NCBI GenBank assembly: GCA_016713245.1
Contig: JADJPM010000005.1
Coordinates: forward strand, 248,001 to 312,000
Direction of reading: 5' to 3'
Length of the DNA: 64,000 bases
From: Verrucomicrobiaceae bacterium
GTDB taxonomy: Bacteria > Verrucomicrobiota > Verrucomicrobiia > Verrucomicrobiales > Verrucomicrobiaceae
The notes beneath the pieces are model-generated. The model did not search any database. It was not told the origin of the DNA and saw only the letters and a program-made list of their open reading frames with translations. How positions within the stretch are numbered: position 1 is the stretch's first letter; every line of letters begins with the position of its first letter. Shown here in pieces: positions 31,616 through 40,392 of this stretch. A program made the position numbers and the translations under genes.

Positions 31616-32962
31616 TCAGAGGCCGAGTTTCTTCCGTTTTCGATACAGCGTGGCCTGGTCGATGCCGAGGACGCGTGCGACGTCGGCGAGGTTCGGGAGT
31701 TTTTCGAGCAAGGCCTTGATGTGGGCGGTTTCGAGGGCTTCGAGCGAGATGGCATCACCAATGCCAGGGAGTGATTCGTTGAAGGCGTGCGTGGCGGGCG
31801 CGGAGTCGCCGAGGGGGAGGTCGGTGACGCCGATTTCGCGGCCGGGGGTGAGGATGACGGCGCGCTCGATGGCGTTGCGCAGCTCGCGGAGGTTGCCAGG
31901 CCATGAGTGGCTGAGGATGCGCTTGCGGGCTTCCGCGCTGAAGCCACGCAGGCTGCGGCCAAACTGCCGGCCGAAGAATTTGACGTAGTTTTCGGCGAAC
32001 TGGATCAGGTCGTCCGGTCGGCGGCGCAGTGGCGGCATTTCGACAGTGATGACGTTGAGGCGGTAATAAAGATCTTCGCGGAAGGTGCCGTCCTGCACGG
32101 CTTTTTTGAGGTCGCGATTGGTGGCGGCGATGACGCGCACGTCGGCTTTGCGTGTGGTGGTTTCGCCGACGCGTTCGTATTCGCGGTCCTGGAGGAGGCG
32201 GAGGAGCTTGGCCTGGAGATCGAGCGGGAGTTCGCCGATTTCATCGAGGAAGAGCGTGCCACCATCTGCGGCCTTCACTTTGCCCCAGTGGTCTTTCACC
32301 GCGCCGGTGAAGGCGCCTTTCACATGGCCGAAGAGCTCGCTTTCGATGAGCTCTTTGGAGAGTCCGGGACTGTTGACGGTGATGAAGGCCTTCTCGGCAC
32401 GCGTGGAGGCGTGATGGACGGCACGCGCGGCGACGGTTTTGCCCGTGCCGCTTTCGCCGAGGATCAAAATGGTGGCGGAGGTGGCGGCGGCGCGGAAGAG
32501 CACATCGTAAATGGCGCGCACCTCGTGGCTGGCGGACTCGAAGACGGCCTCCGGTGACTGGGTGGCGACCTGCTGCTGGAGATCGGTGACGCGTTCGACG
32601 AGCTTGTGGTGCTTTTGAATGCGCGAGAGCACGATGGCGAGCTGCTGGCGGTTGAAAGGCTTCTCCAAGAAGTCGAGCGCTCCGAGACGCATGGCCTCGA
32701 CGGCGGTCTGGATGGTGGCGGCGGCGGTGAAGATGACGACGGGCAGGCCGGGATGGCGTTTCTGGATTTCGACGAGCACCTCGAGGCCGTTGTCACCACC
32801 GAGGGCCACATCGAGCAACACGAGCTGAAACTCCGCCTCGGCGAGTGTTTGCAAAGCGGTGGCGCGGCTGCTGGCGCTCTCGGTGTAGTGGCCGGCGTCT
32901 TCCAGGAGCTGCGAGACGCTGTCACGAATGATTTTCTCGTCGTCGATGATGAGGATGTCCAT
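31616..32962 (-). CDS. NtrC-type sigma-54-dependent response regulator
   Basis: A 448-residue activator with three domains. Receiver (1-120): ILIIDDEK, Asp in LVLLDVALG, Lys in FLEKPFN. AAA+ domain (about 145-375): Walker A LILGESGTGKT, the sigma-54 contact loop GAFTGA (HVKGAFTGAVK), Walker B GGTLFLDEIGELP, arginine finger FREDLYYRLNV. C-terminal Fis-type helix-turn-helix: LADVARVLGIDQATLYRKRK. It needs RpoN, which is encoded at 49.6 kb. It lies 12 bases downstream of the receiver-kinase gene and is probably phosphorylated by one of the two neighbouring kinases. The intact GAFTGA loop argues for real sigma-54 activation. Confidence 0.95.
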   Translation of the reverse strand: MDILIIDDEKIIRDSVSQLLEDAGHYTESASSRATALQTLAEAEFQLVLLDVALGGDNGLEVLVEIQKRHPGLPVVIFTAAATIQTAVEAMRLGALDFLEKPFNRQQLAIVLSRIQKHHKLVERVTDLQQQVATQSPEAVFESASHEVRAIYDVLFRAAATSATILILGESGTGKTVAARAVHHASTRAEKAFITVNSPGLSKELIESELFGHVKGAFTGAVKDHWGKVKAADGGTLFLDEIGELPLDLQAKLLRLLQDREYERVGETTTRKADVRVIAATNRDLKKAVQDGTFREDLYYRLNVITVEMPPLRRRPDDLIQFAENYVKFFGRQFGRSLRGFSAEARKRILSHSWPGNLRELRNAIERAVILTPGREIGVTDLPLGDSAPATHAFNESLPGIGDAISLEALETAHIKALLEKLPNLADVARVLGIDQATLYRKRKKLGL

Positions 32963-32974
32963 GCGGCGGTGAGA

Positions 32975-34075
32975 TCAGGTGAGAGGTGCGACGGGGAGCT
33001 GCACGGTGAAGGCGGCTCCGTGCTCGGGCGCGGCATCGGCGAGGTGGATTTCGCCATTCATGAGGGTGAGCAGGCGCTTTACGATGGAGAGGCCGAGGCC
33101 GGTGCTGGGCTCGCTGGCGGTGGGGCGTGCGCTGAGCCGCTGATACCGGCGGAAGAGCCGCGCACGATCCGCCGCGCTGAAGCCGGGGCCGCTGTCGCGG
33201 AGGTGGATGCGCACAAAACCGAGCGATGGATTTTCCACCGCCGCGTGCACGCTGCCGCCGGGCGGGGTGAATTTGACGGCGTTGGAGACGAGGTTGTCAA
33301 AGACCTGCAGCAGCGCCTCGTGATCGGCCATGACGTGCGTGATCTGCGCAGGTGGATCGAGGGTGAGCGTGATGTTTTTGGCCAAAGCGGCGGCGTGACT
33401 CATGGCGACGGCTTTTTGCAGCACGGCGGCGGGATCGAGCGGCGCAGGAGCGAGTGTGAGCTGCTCCGCACGTTGATTGGCGAGGAAGTGCTTCATGTGC
33501 TCCATGAGACGCTCCGAGGTGGTGTGGATGTTGTCCACGAGGCTGGCGCTGCGCGGCGGGAGCTCCGCGGTGCGCTCATGCAGCAGGCTGGCGCTGAGCT
33601 GGATGCCGGCGATGCCGTTTTTCAAATCATGCGCGAGGATGCCGAGGATCTCGTCCTTGTCCTCGGCGAGGCGGCGGAGGTGATCGCGGGCCTGTTTGAG
33701 CGAGAGATGCGTGCGCACGCGGGTAAGCAGCTCGGCGCGGTTGAAGGGTTTCGTGACGTAATCGACGCCCCCGGCCTCCAGCGCCTGCACGATGACGTTT
33801 TTGTCATCGGCGGCGGAGAGGAAGATGATGGGAATCTCCAGCCACGCGGGATTTTGGCGGATCTGGCGGCAGGTGGTGAGGCCGTCCGTGCCTGGCATCA
33901 TGACATCGAGCAGGATGATGTCCGGCGTGCGTGCCTGGAGGCGGCGCAGGGCCTGCTCCGCGCTGGTGGCGGGGATGATGTCGTAGCTCATGAGCGAGAG
34001 CACGCTGCCGACGACGCGGATGTTTTCCTCCTGGTCATCGACGATGAGAATGGTTTCGCGGTGGGCTGGTGTCAT
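32975..34075 (-). CDS. Receiver-histidine kinase (REC-HK)
   Basis: A 366-residue cytoplasmic protein with an N-terminal receiver (ILIVDDQEENIRV, Asp in IILLDVMMPGTDG, Lys in YVTKPFNRA), a HisKA domain with LGILAHDLKNGI (the variant H-D-L-K-N H-box) and a HATPase domain (DNLVSNAVKFTPPGG, STGLGLSIVKRLL). Such proteins receive phosphate from a membrane kinase and pass it to a response regulator. It overlaps the membrane hybrid kinase (ATGA at 34072-34075) and precedes the NtrC-type gene by 12 bases, so a relay hybrid kinase to REC-HK to NtrC is plausible. Confidence 0.93.
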   Translation of the reverse strand: MTPAHRETILIVDDQEENIRVVGSVLSLMSYDIIPATSAEQALRRLQARTPDIILLDVMMPGTDGLTTCRQIRQNPAWLEIPIIFLSAADDKNVIVQALEAGGVDYVTKPFNRAELLTRVRTHLSLKQARDHLRRLAEDKDEILGILAHDLKNGIAGIQLSASLLHERTAELPPRSASLVDNIHTTSERLMEHMKHFLANQRAEQLTLAPAPLDPAAVLQKAVAMSHAAALAKNITLTLDPPAQITHVMADHEALLQVFDNLVSNAVKFTPPGGSVHAAVENPSLGFVRIHLRDSGPGFSAADRARLFRRYQRLSARPTASEPSTGLGLSIVKRLLTLMNGEIHLADAAPEHGAAFTVQLPVAPLT

Positions 34076-36228
34076 GCGCTGGCAAAGGTGGATTCGATGC
34101 GCCGCTCCAGGCGTGTGATGAAGTCAGGAAAGGAGGCGAGCGTCTCCTCCAGCTCGTCGAGCGCGAAGCCCTCCGCGAGGCTGTGAATGCGCGTGGCGAG
34201 CGTCTCCAGCGGCGGGCATTCGGCGGATTGGGCGAGCGAACGCAGCATGGCGGCAAAGCGCGTGACCTCGCTCAGCGCCATGCCTTCCCGCACGGCGGGC
34301 CAGTCCTGCTGCGCGATCTCACGCAGACGCGTGGCGAGCGGTTGCCACGCGGTTTTCGCAGGCATTTCAAACGCGGCGGTGTCCACGCGCAGCGCGGCGG
34401 TGTGTGGTTGGATGAAACGCGCCATCTCCTCAAACAACTCGGCACGGCTGTAGGGCTTGCGCACGTAGCCGTCGAAGGCGCCGCGCAGCTCGCCCTCCTC
34501 GGCGGACATGCTGGAGGCGGTCACGGCAATGACGGGCAGCGTGGCGAGATCGCGGTGCTGGCGCAGCTCGTGCAGCGCGGTGCGGCCATCCATCACCGGC
34601 ATGCGGATGTCCATGAGCACGATGTCAGGCCGGTGCTCGTGCATGCGATCGAGCGCCTCGCGACCATTCGCGGCGGTGGTGATGGCGTGGTGAGTGGACC
34701 CGAAGTAACCGTGCGCGAGGGCGAGGTTCACCGGATTGTCATCGACGATGAGGATCTTTGAGGGCGTGAGCTGATTGAAATCGGCCTCCTCATGCCGCGT
34801 CTCCGTGCTGGCAGGCGGACGTGCGGAGATCGGCACCTGAGGCAGCGTCACGATGAAGGTGGAGCCTTTTCCCTCCTCGCTGCGCACCGTCACCGTGCCG
34901 CCCATGAGCCGCGTGAGACGCTTCACGATGGCGAGCCCGAGGCCGGTGCCTTTCATTTCCGCATCACGCGTGGCTTTGGCCTGCACAAAGGGCTCAAAGA
35001 TGTCCTCCAGCCGTGCGGCGGGAATGCCGCTGCCGGTGTCCGCCACCTCCAGCACGAGCGCAAAACGATCCCGCAGGCCTGTGGCGTGCCCGCCGTGGAA
35101 ATGCAGCCGCACATGACCCTGCGTGGTGAATTTGATCGCATTGCCCGCGAGGTTTAGCAGCACCTGCCGCAGGCGTGCACCATCCAGCAGGAGCGAGTGC
35201 GGCACGTCGTCATCCACCTGCACACGCAGCTCCACGCCTTTGCTGGCGCATTGCAGGCTGAAGAGCTGCCGTGCGAACTCCGCCAGCTCACGCACATTCA
35301 CCGGCGTGCGTGTGATCTCCACCATGCCCGCCTCGATCTTCGAAAGGTCGAGCAGGTCATTGATGAGCTGGAGCAGCGAGCGGCCGCTGCGCACGATGGA
35401 CTCGGCGTAACGCCGTTTTTTGTCATTGAGCGCCTCCTGCATCAGCAGCTCGCCAAAGCCGAGGATGGCATTCAGCGGCGTGCGGATCTCATGGCTCATC
35501 GTGGCGAGGAAGCTGCTCTTTTGCTGGCTGGCCTGCTCGCTCTGCTGCTTCTCATCGTGCAGCAGTTCGGCGCGGCGGGCGCTTTTGGCCGCATCCAGCA
35601 GCATGGCCCACGCCGCCATGCCGGCCACGATGGCGGCGATGCCCAGCGCGGAAAGCGCACGCCCGCCGATCTGGAGCGAGGAGGCCATCTGCGCATCCAG
35701 CGAGCGCACCCGCTGATCGAGCTCCAGCAGCACCGCGTCGCTGTGGGCATGCAGCGTGTCAGCGTGCGAACGCTTGACCTCGCGTGTGCTGAGCAGCGCG
35801 GCTTTCTCGCGTTCATCGCGTCGGCGTGTGTCGATCATCTCACGCAGGTCAGCGTAAAAGGGCCGTGCTCTTGCTTCAAAGTCCGCCAGCCTCGCGAGAG
35901 GCTCATCCTCGCCAAAAGCCTGCTGCAACTGCGCCTGAATCCCGGTGATGTGGCTCATCTGCGCGGGCAGCGCCGCCTCCGCCGCCTCAAAAGGTCGCAG
36001 CGCCTCGTCTTCGCCGCTGAGGATGAAGCCCAGCACGCTGATTTCCGCGTCCTTCACGCTGGCACACATGGTCTGCCAGGCGATGAGCATCGCGCGGGTG
36101 TGCGTGCGCCTCGAAATGGCCTCCTGCAGCCGCCACCACATCCAGATGCCGGTCACGCAGGTGGCCAGCACCATCGCGCCGGCGAAGAGGACGAGCATGG
36201 ATTTGTGAGTGGCCGATTGGAAAGGCAT
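34072..36228 (-). CDS. Membrane hybrid sensor histidine kinase
   Basis: A 718-residue protein. Membrane segments at about 10-30 (SMLVLFAGAMVLATCVTGIW) and 190-212 (LSALGIAAIVAGMAAWAMLL) enclose a helical periplasmic domain of the CHASE3 kind. Then come HisKA (FLATMSHEIRTPLNAILGF), HATPase (NLAGNAIKFTTQGHVRL, GTGLGLAIVKRL) and a receiver (ILIVDDNPVNLALA, Asp in IVLMDIRMP, Lys in YVRKPYSRA). The last 130 residues are helical and may hold a degenerate Hpt-like domain without the usual H-S-L-K-G. It is the first gene of the three-gene signalling operon. Confidence 0.93.
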   Translation of the reverse strand: MPFQSATHKSMLVLFAGAMVLATCVTGIWMWWRLQEAISRRTHTRAMLIAWQTMCASVKDAEISVLGFILSGEDEALRPFEAAEAALPAQMSHITGIQAQLQQAFGEDEPLARLADFEARARPFYADLREMIDTRRRDEREKAALLSTREVKRSHADTLHAHSDAVLLELDQRVRSLDAQMASSLQIGGRALSALGIAAIVAGMAAWAMLLDAAKSARRAELLHDEKQQSEQASQQKSSFLATMSHEIRTPLNAILGFGELLMQEALNDKKRRYAESIVRSGRSLLQLINDLLDLSKIEAGMVEITRTPVNVRELAEFARQLFSLQCASKGVELRVQVDDDVPHSLLLDGARLRQVLLNLAGNAIKFTTQGHVRLHFHGGHATGLRDRFALVLEVADTGSGIPAARLEDIFEPFVQAKATRDAEMKGTGLGLAIVKRLTRLMGGTVTVRSEEGKGSTFIVTLPQVPISARPPASTETRHEEADFNQLTPSKILIVDDNPVNLALAHGYFGSTHHAITTAANGREALDRMHEHRPDIVLMDIRMPVMDGRTALHELRQHRDLATLPVIAVTASSMSAEEGELRGAFDGYVRKPYSRAELFEEMARFIQPHTAALRVDTAAFEMPAKTAWQPLATRLREIAQQDWPAVREGMALSEVTRFAAMLRSLAQSAECPPLETLATRIHSLAEGFALDELEETLASFPDFITRLERRIESTFASA

Positions 36229-36457
36229 GCCGCACCTTCGTCAGCCGGAGCCTGCGCCGCAAACGAAGGCGCATTGCAAATGGCCCGGTGCCGCGCCGTG
36301 CATCGTGCAATCTGCAAGGGGCTCATCGGAGGTCTCAAAGCGGCTGCACGAGGCTGAAAGCCGCCATTTCACTGGGGAAAGCCGGTCACGCCATGGCGCT
36401 GGCATGCGCGGTGCAAGCTGGAGGATCACCGTCACCCTCCATCCCCAATTCACGCTC
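36229..36457. other. Divergent intergenic region
   Basis: A gap between the minus-strand kinase operon and the plus-strand DUF1328 gene, expected to hold both promoters. It contains CGTGCATCGTGC at 36297-36308, an 11/12 match to a direct repeat in another divergent region near 49.4 kb. No terminator or RNA gene is apparent. Confidence 0.4.
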
Positions 36458-36622
36458 ATGCTCAACTACGCCGTCATCTTTTTCATCGTCGCTCTCGTCG
36501 CCGCCGTCCTCGGATTCGGAGGCATCGCCGGCGCCGCCGCAGGCATCGCGAAGATCCTCTTCTTCGTCTTCCTCGTCCTTTTCGTGATCAGCTTCGTCAT
36601 GGGCCGCAAGCCCAAGATTTGA
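36458..36622 (+). CDS. DUF1328 small membrane protein
   Basis: A 54-residue protein with two hydrophobic segments: MLNYAVIFFIVALVAAVLGF, then GIAGAAAGIAKILFFVFLVL, ending GRKPKI. The G-F-G-G-I-A-G-x-A-x-G-I-A core is diagnostic of the DUF1328/UPF0391 (YtjA) family of small inner-membrane stress proteins. It is followed 25 bases later by the YihY/BrkB gene on the same strand. The ATG and stop are the only possible pair giving the family length. Confidence 0.9.
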   Translation: MLNYAVIFFIVALVAAVLGFGGIAGAAAGIAKILFFVFLVLFVISFVMGRKPKI

Positions 36623-36647
36623 AGTCGATCACGCGAACACCAATCAC

Positions 36648-37673
36648 GTGCCTCATCACATGCCTCGACCCTTTTTGAACTGGACGCTGCGCGGAGCCGT
36701 TGTCGCCACGGTTTATGCTTTGGTGCGTCGTGGCGGCGGAAAAGCCGTTTTGAGCGAAAACGAGTCCTCGAAGCCCGCGGTGGCGTTGAAGGCACGCGAG
36801 CCGCTCATCGTGCCGACGGGCTTTTGGGGCCGCGTGAAGCTGCTGCTGAGCACCACGGCCAAGGAGTGGTCGCAAGACCATGTTTTGAGGCTCAGCTCCT
36901 CGCTCTCGTATTACGCCATCTTTTCGCTGGCACCGCTGCTGGTGCTCGTGCTGGCGGTTTGTGGGGCTTTGTTTGGCGAGGAGGCGGTGCGTGGTCAGCT
37001 CGATGATCAACTGCGCTCCGTGATGGGACCGCAGGCAGCGCAAACGGTGCAGCAGATGATTCGCGGGGCCACGAATGCGGGTGCGAGCACGCTGGCGACG
37101 ATTCTGGGCCTGCTGGCGCTCGTTTTCGGCGCGACGGGATTTTTCGGCGAGGTGAAATCCGCGCTGAACACGATCTGGGGCGCGGAAACGCCCGCCAGTG
37201 CCCGCCCGGTCTGGGAATGGGTGCGCACGCGGTTTTTGTCCTTCGGCATGATAGTCGTGATGATGACGCTGCTCATGACATCGCTCGTTTTCAGCACGGT
37301 GCTGGCGTTTGCAGCGAGTTACCTGGCGCAGCACTTCGCGGTGCATCCGGTGGTTTGGGGCGTTTTGGGCTTTCTGACCGGTGTGGCGATGGAGACGGTG
37401 CTTTTTGCGCTGCTGTTTCGCGTGCTGCCGGATGTGCGCTTTCCCATGCGGGATGTGTGGTGGGGCGCGGCGATCACGGCGCTGCTCTTTGAGGCCGGTA
37501 AATGGGCGCTGGGCTGGTATCTCGGGCGCGAGGCGGCTGCATCGGCATATGGCGCGGCGGGCTCGCTGCTGATCGTGCTGACGTGGATCTACTACACATC
37601 GATCATCGTGCTCACGGGCGCGGAGTTCACCCAGGTGCACTCACGGCTGCGCGGGGAGGGCGTGCGCATCTGA
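36648..37673 (+). CDS. YihY/BrkB family inner-membrane protein
   Basis: A 341-residue protein with six membrane segments. After a basic N-terminus, the family core begins with WSQDHVLRLSSSLSYYAIFS (the A/S-L-x-Y-Y motif), then LAPLLVLVLAVCGALFG, LGLLALVFGATGFFGEVKSA and NTIWGAE, SLVFSTVLAFAASYL, and the end WIYYTSIIVLTGAEFTQVHS. The family was once linked to ribonuclease BN and is now regarded as membrane proteins of unclear transport function. The AI-2E-type gene follows within 20 bases. Confidence 0.93.
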   Translation: MPHHMPRPFLNWTLRGAVVATVYALVRRGGGKAVLSENESSKPAVALKAREPLIVPTGFWGRVKLLLSTTAKEWSQDHVLRLSSSLSYYAIFSLAPLLVLVLAVCGALFGEEAVRGQLDDQLRSVMGPQAAQTVQQMIRGATNAGASTLATILGLLALVFGATGFFGEVKSALNTIWGAETPASARPVWEWVRTRFLSFGMIVVMMTLLMTSLVFSTVLAFAASYLAQHFAVHPVVWGVLGFLTGVAMETVLFALLFRVLPDVRFPMRDVWWGAAITALLFEAGKWALGWYLGREAAASAYGAAGSLLIVLTWIYYTSIIVLTGAEFTQVHSRLRGEGVRI

Positions 37674-37693
37674 AACCCTCTCCACCTGCCGCC

Positions 37694-39442
37694 ATGAGAG
37701 ACGTTTTTGCCAAACACATCCGCAGCATGGGCATCGCCGCGCGGCTGCTGAGCGCCGCGCTGGTCCTTGGCTTTCTTTATTACGGTCAGCCGGTGCTCGT
37801 GCCGCTGGCGCTGGCTTTGCTGGTGGCCTTTGCGCTGCATCCGGTGGTGCGGCGGCTCATGCAGTGGCGGCTGCCGCGCGGTGTGAGCGTGGGCATGACG
37901 GTGGGCGCGTTTGTTTTGATCCTGCTCGGTCTGTCGTGGTTCATCGGCGGGCAGTTGATGAGTTTTGCGGAGGAACTGCCGAGCTATCGGCAGAATCTCA
38001 TCCAGAAGGCGAATGAAGCCCGGGCGATGTTCAGCGGTGGCGCACTCGATCAAGTGCGGGCGACGGTGCAGGAGGTCAGTGGCGAATCTGCGACGGCACC
38101 CAGCACGGCACCGCAGGCGGCGGAGAGCCGCACGTTCAGCTCGTGGCTGGAATCCGCCGGCATGGTGACAGATCCGCTGACGACGCTGGGCCTCGTCATC
38201 CTGCTGGTGGCGATGATGCTGCTGCAATGGGGCGAACTGCGCGGGCGCTTCCTCGGCATGATCTCCGGCGATGTGACGCACACGACGAGTGCGCTGGCCG
38301 ATGCGGGCAGCCGTGTGGGGAAGTATCTGTTCCTTCAATTTCTCTACAACACAGGCTTTGGCATCGTGGTGGGCATCGCGCTGATGCTGCTCGGCGTGCC
38401 GTATGCGGCGCTGTGGGGTTTGTGCGCGGCTTTGTTTCGCTACCTGCCGTATGTGGGGCCGCTGTTTGCCGCGCTGCTGCCGCTGGCGGTGAGTCTTGTG
38501 ACCAGCAGCGGCTGGGGACAGGTCTTTAGCGTGGGCGTTTTGTTTCTCGTGCTCGAACTCGTGAGCAACAACTTCATCGAGCCCTGGCTCTACGGTTCAA
38601 AGCTCGGCGTGTCGGAGATCGGCATCATCATGGCCAGCGTGGCCTGGACGTATCTGTGGGGGCCGGTGGGCCTGCTGCTGGCCACACCGCTGACGGTGTG
38701 TCTGGTCGTGCTCGGCGAGCATGTGCGCGGCCTTTCCTTCTTCGCGCGGCTGCTCGGCACGGAAAAGACGCTCACGGATGCGCAGTTCATCTACCAGCGA
38801 CTGCTCGCGGGCGACAGCCTGGAGGCCTCGCAGCTCACGCGGGATCACATCCGCCGCGATGGCAGCGAGCGCTTCGTCTCCGACGTGCTGCTGCCCGCGC
38901 TGGCGCATGCCCGGCATGATGACGTGGCCCGCCAGCTCGATGATGAGGCGCGAGCTGGCGTGCTCGACGAGATCCGAGTCGTCTGCGAGGAGATGCCGGA
39001 GGCGGAAACGCCTGCCGCGAAGCCCGGCGCGGGATCTTCCCGCCAGGTCGTGCTGTGGTCCGCGTGTCCTTTCACCGATGCGGCGCTGCCGGCCTTTCAA
39101 AACGATCTGCAAATGCCCGCCGGAGCGCTGGAGGTGATCAAATCGACCGAACTCACCGGCGATGCCTTGCAGCGTCTCGCCGCGCTCGATGAAAAGCCCG
39201 CCGCGATCAGCGTCACGCATCTCAGCGAGGTGGACACACCACGCGTGAACGGCCTGCTGAAGCGTCTCGCGCGGCTGCTGCCCGGCGTGCCCGTGCAGGT
39301 GGCCCGGCTCGGCGGCGCGGTCTTTGCCAGCGAGGAACGCGAGGCGCTCATCGCCGCCGGAGCCTCCGTCTTTGCCACCAGCCTCAGCGAGGCACGCGCC
39401 TGGATGCAGGCCTATGCCGCGAGCTCAGTGCCTGCGGCCTGA
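37694..39442 (+). CDS. AI-2E family transporter with soluble C-terminal extension
   Basis: A 582-residue protein from ATG 37694; the longer frame starting at 37502 overlaps the upstream gene out of phase. The N-terminal 370 residues are a PerM/TqsA-type permease with about eight membrane segments (YYGQPVLVPLALALLVAFAL, GRFLGMISGDVTHTTSALAD, LFRYLPYVGPLFAALLPLAV, NNFIEPWLYGSKLGVSEIGI). The last 200 residues are a soluble domain with alternating helices and strands, including AHARHDDVARQLDDEARAGV and ATSLSEARAWMQAY, resembling the helical cap seen in longer members. The substrate is unknown; autoinducer-2 export is only one possibility. Confidence 0.92.
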   Translation: MRDVFAKHIRSMGIAARLLSAALVLGFLYYGQPVLVPLALALLVAFALHPVVRRLMQWRLPRGVSVGMTVGAFVLILLGLSWFIGGQLMSFAEELPSYRQNLIQKANEARAMFSGGALDQVRATVQEVSGESATAPSTAPQAAESRTFSSWLESAGMVTDPLTTLGLVILLVAMMLLQWGELRGRFLGMISGDVTHTTSALADAGSRVGKYLFLQFLYNTGFGIVVGIALMLLGVPYAALWGLCAALFRYLPYVGPLFAALLPLAVSLVTSSGWGQVFSVGVLFLVLELVSNNFIEPWLYGSKLGVSEIGIIMASVAWTYLWGPVGLLLATPLTVCLVVLGEHVRGLSFFARLLGTEKTLTDAQFIYQRLLAGDSLEASQLTRDHIRRDGSERFVSDVLLPALAHARHDDVARQLDDEARAGVLDEIRVVCEEMPEAETPAAKPGAGSSRQVVLWSACPFTDAALPAFQNDLQMPAGALEVIKSTELTGDALQRLAALDEKPAAISVTHLSEVDTPRVNGLLKRLARLLPGVPVQVARLGGAVFASEEREALIAAGASVFATSLSEARAWMQAYAASSVPAA

Positions 39443-39517
39443 AAAAACCTCTCTCCGTCCGCCGCACTGTTTCGCACTCCGCGAGCGGCCGGCACCGGAA
39501 CGAACCCAAACCACACC

Positions 39518-40018
39518 ATGAACACGAACGAACCCACCGAACTGCAAAACCTGCTCACCGATCAATTGCGCGACATTTACTGGGCGGAGCAAAAACTCGC
39601 CAAAACCCTGCCGAAGCTCGCGAAGAAGGCGCAAAGCCCCGCTTTGAAGACCGCCTTCACCAGCCACCTCGCGGAGACGAAGACGCACATCCAGCGCCTG
39701 GAGCAGGTTTTTGCCCTGCTGGGCCTCAAGCCGCGTGCGAAGAAGTGCGATGCCATGCAGGGCCTCGTCGAGGAAGGCGATGGCCTCGCTGAAGAGTACG
39801 CGGGCAGTCCGGCGCTCGATGCCGCGCTTATCTGCGCCGCGCAGAAGGTCGAGCACTACGAGATCGCCACCTACGGCACCATGCGTGCCTTTGCGAAGCG
39901 CCTCGGCCTCACGGAGATCGTGAAGCTGCTCTCCGCCACGCTGAAGGAAGAAGGCGCTGCCGATCAAAAGCTCACCCACATCGCCGAAAGCAAAGCCAAC
40001 CCCGAAGCCCAGCAATAA
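39518..40018 (+). CDS. YciF/YciE-like ferritin-fold stress protein (DUF892)
   Basis: A 166-residue protein with the DUF892 layout of a four-helix bundle: LLTDQLRDIYWAEQKLAKTL, LAKKAQSPALKTAFTSHLAE, QRLEQVFALLGLKPRAKKCD, AMQGLVEEGDGLAEE and ALICAAQKVEHYEIATYGTM with its metal-site Glu and His. Members are induced in osmotic and general stress. It lies between the AI-2E-type gene and the GlsB-like gene on the plus strand. A divergent relative lies at 42197-42691. Confidence 0.94.
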   Translation: MNTNEPTELQNLLTDQLRDIYWAEQKLAKTLPKLAKKAQSPALKTAFTSHLAETKTHIQRLEQVFALLGLKPRAKKCDAMQGLVEEGDGLAEEYAGSPALDAALICAAQKVEHYEIATYGTMRAFAKRLGLTEIVKLLSATLKEEGAADQKLTHIAESKANPEAQQ

Positions 40019-40060
40019 CTCCATCTCTCCACTACTCCAACACTCCACCTCACCACCATC

Positions 40061-40312
40061 ATGGGCATCATCTCCTGGATTCTCTTCGGCCTCTTCGTCG
40101 GCATCGTCGCCAAATTCCTCATGCCGGGCAAAGACGGCGGCGGTTTCATCATCACCACGCTGCTCGGCATCGTCGGCTCCTTCGTCGGCGGCTGGATCAG
40201 CACCCTGCTCGGCTACGGCCGCGTGGACACCTACTCCGCCCCCAGCATGCTGATGGCCATCCTCGGCGCCATCCTCGTCCTCTTCATCCACCGCAAGGTG
40301 TCGAAGCGCTAA
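40061..40312 (+). CDS. GlsB/YeaQ/YmgE family stress membrane protein
   Basis: An 83-residue three-segment membrane protein: MGIISWILFGLFVGIVAKFL, GGFIITTLLGIVGSFVGGWI and MLMAILGAILVLFIHRKVSK. G-x-x-x-T-x-x-L-G-x-x-G in the second segment is the family signature. It is the last gene of the plus-strand stress series and is followed by a strong terminator. A divergent paralogue occurs at 42688-42945. Confidence 0.94.
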   Translation: MGIISWILFGLFVGIVAKFLMPGKDGGGFIITTLLGIVGSFVGGWISTLLGYGRVDTYSAPSMLMAILGAILVLFIHRKVSKR

Positions 40313-40339
40313 AGACTCGAAACCATTGTCAACGGTCCC

Positions 40340-40380
40340 AAGCCCTCGCCGCCATGTTGCGGCGAGGGCTTTTGTTTTGG
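40340..40380 (+). terminator. Intrinsic terminator after GlsB-like gene
   Basis: A perfect 13-base-pair stem (AAGCCCTCGCCGC / GCGGCGAGGGCTT) with a six-base loop CATGTT, followed by TTGTTTT. It lies 28 bases after the stop of the GlsB-like gene and separates it from the convergent UbiB-like gene. The stem also reads well on the minus strand and may serve both. Confidence 0.88.
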
Positions 40381-40392
40381 CGGGTATGACCC

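Noticed and set aside
32606..34186. A 526-codon plus-strand open frame
   Set aside because: It is antisense to the NtrC-type and receiver-kinase genes, which have complete signatures; similar antisense frames at 4165-5103, 18277-19251, 51327-52685 and 58205-59791 were rejected for the same reason.
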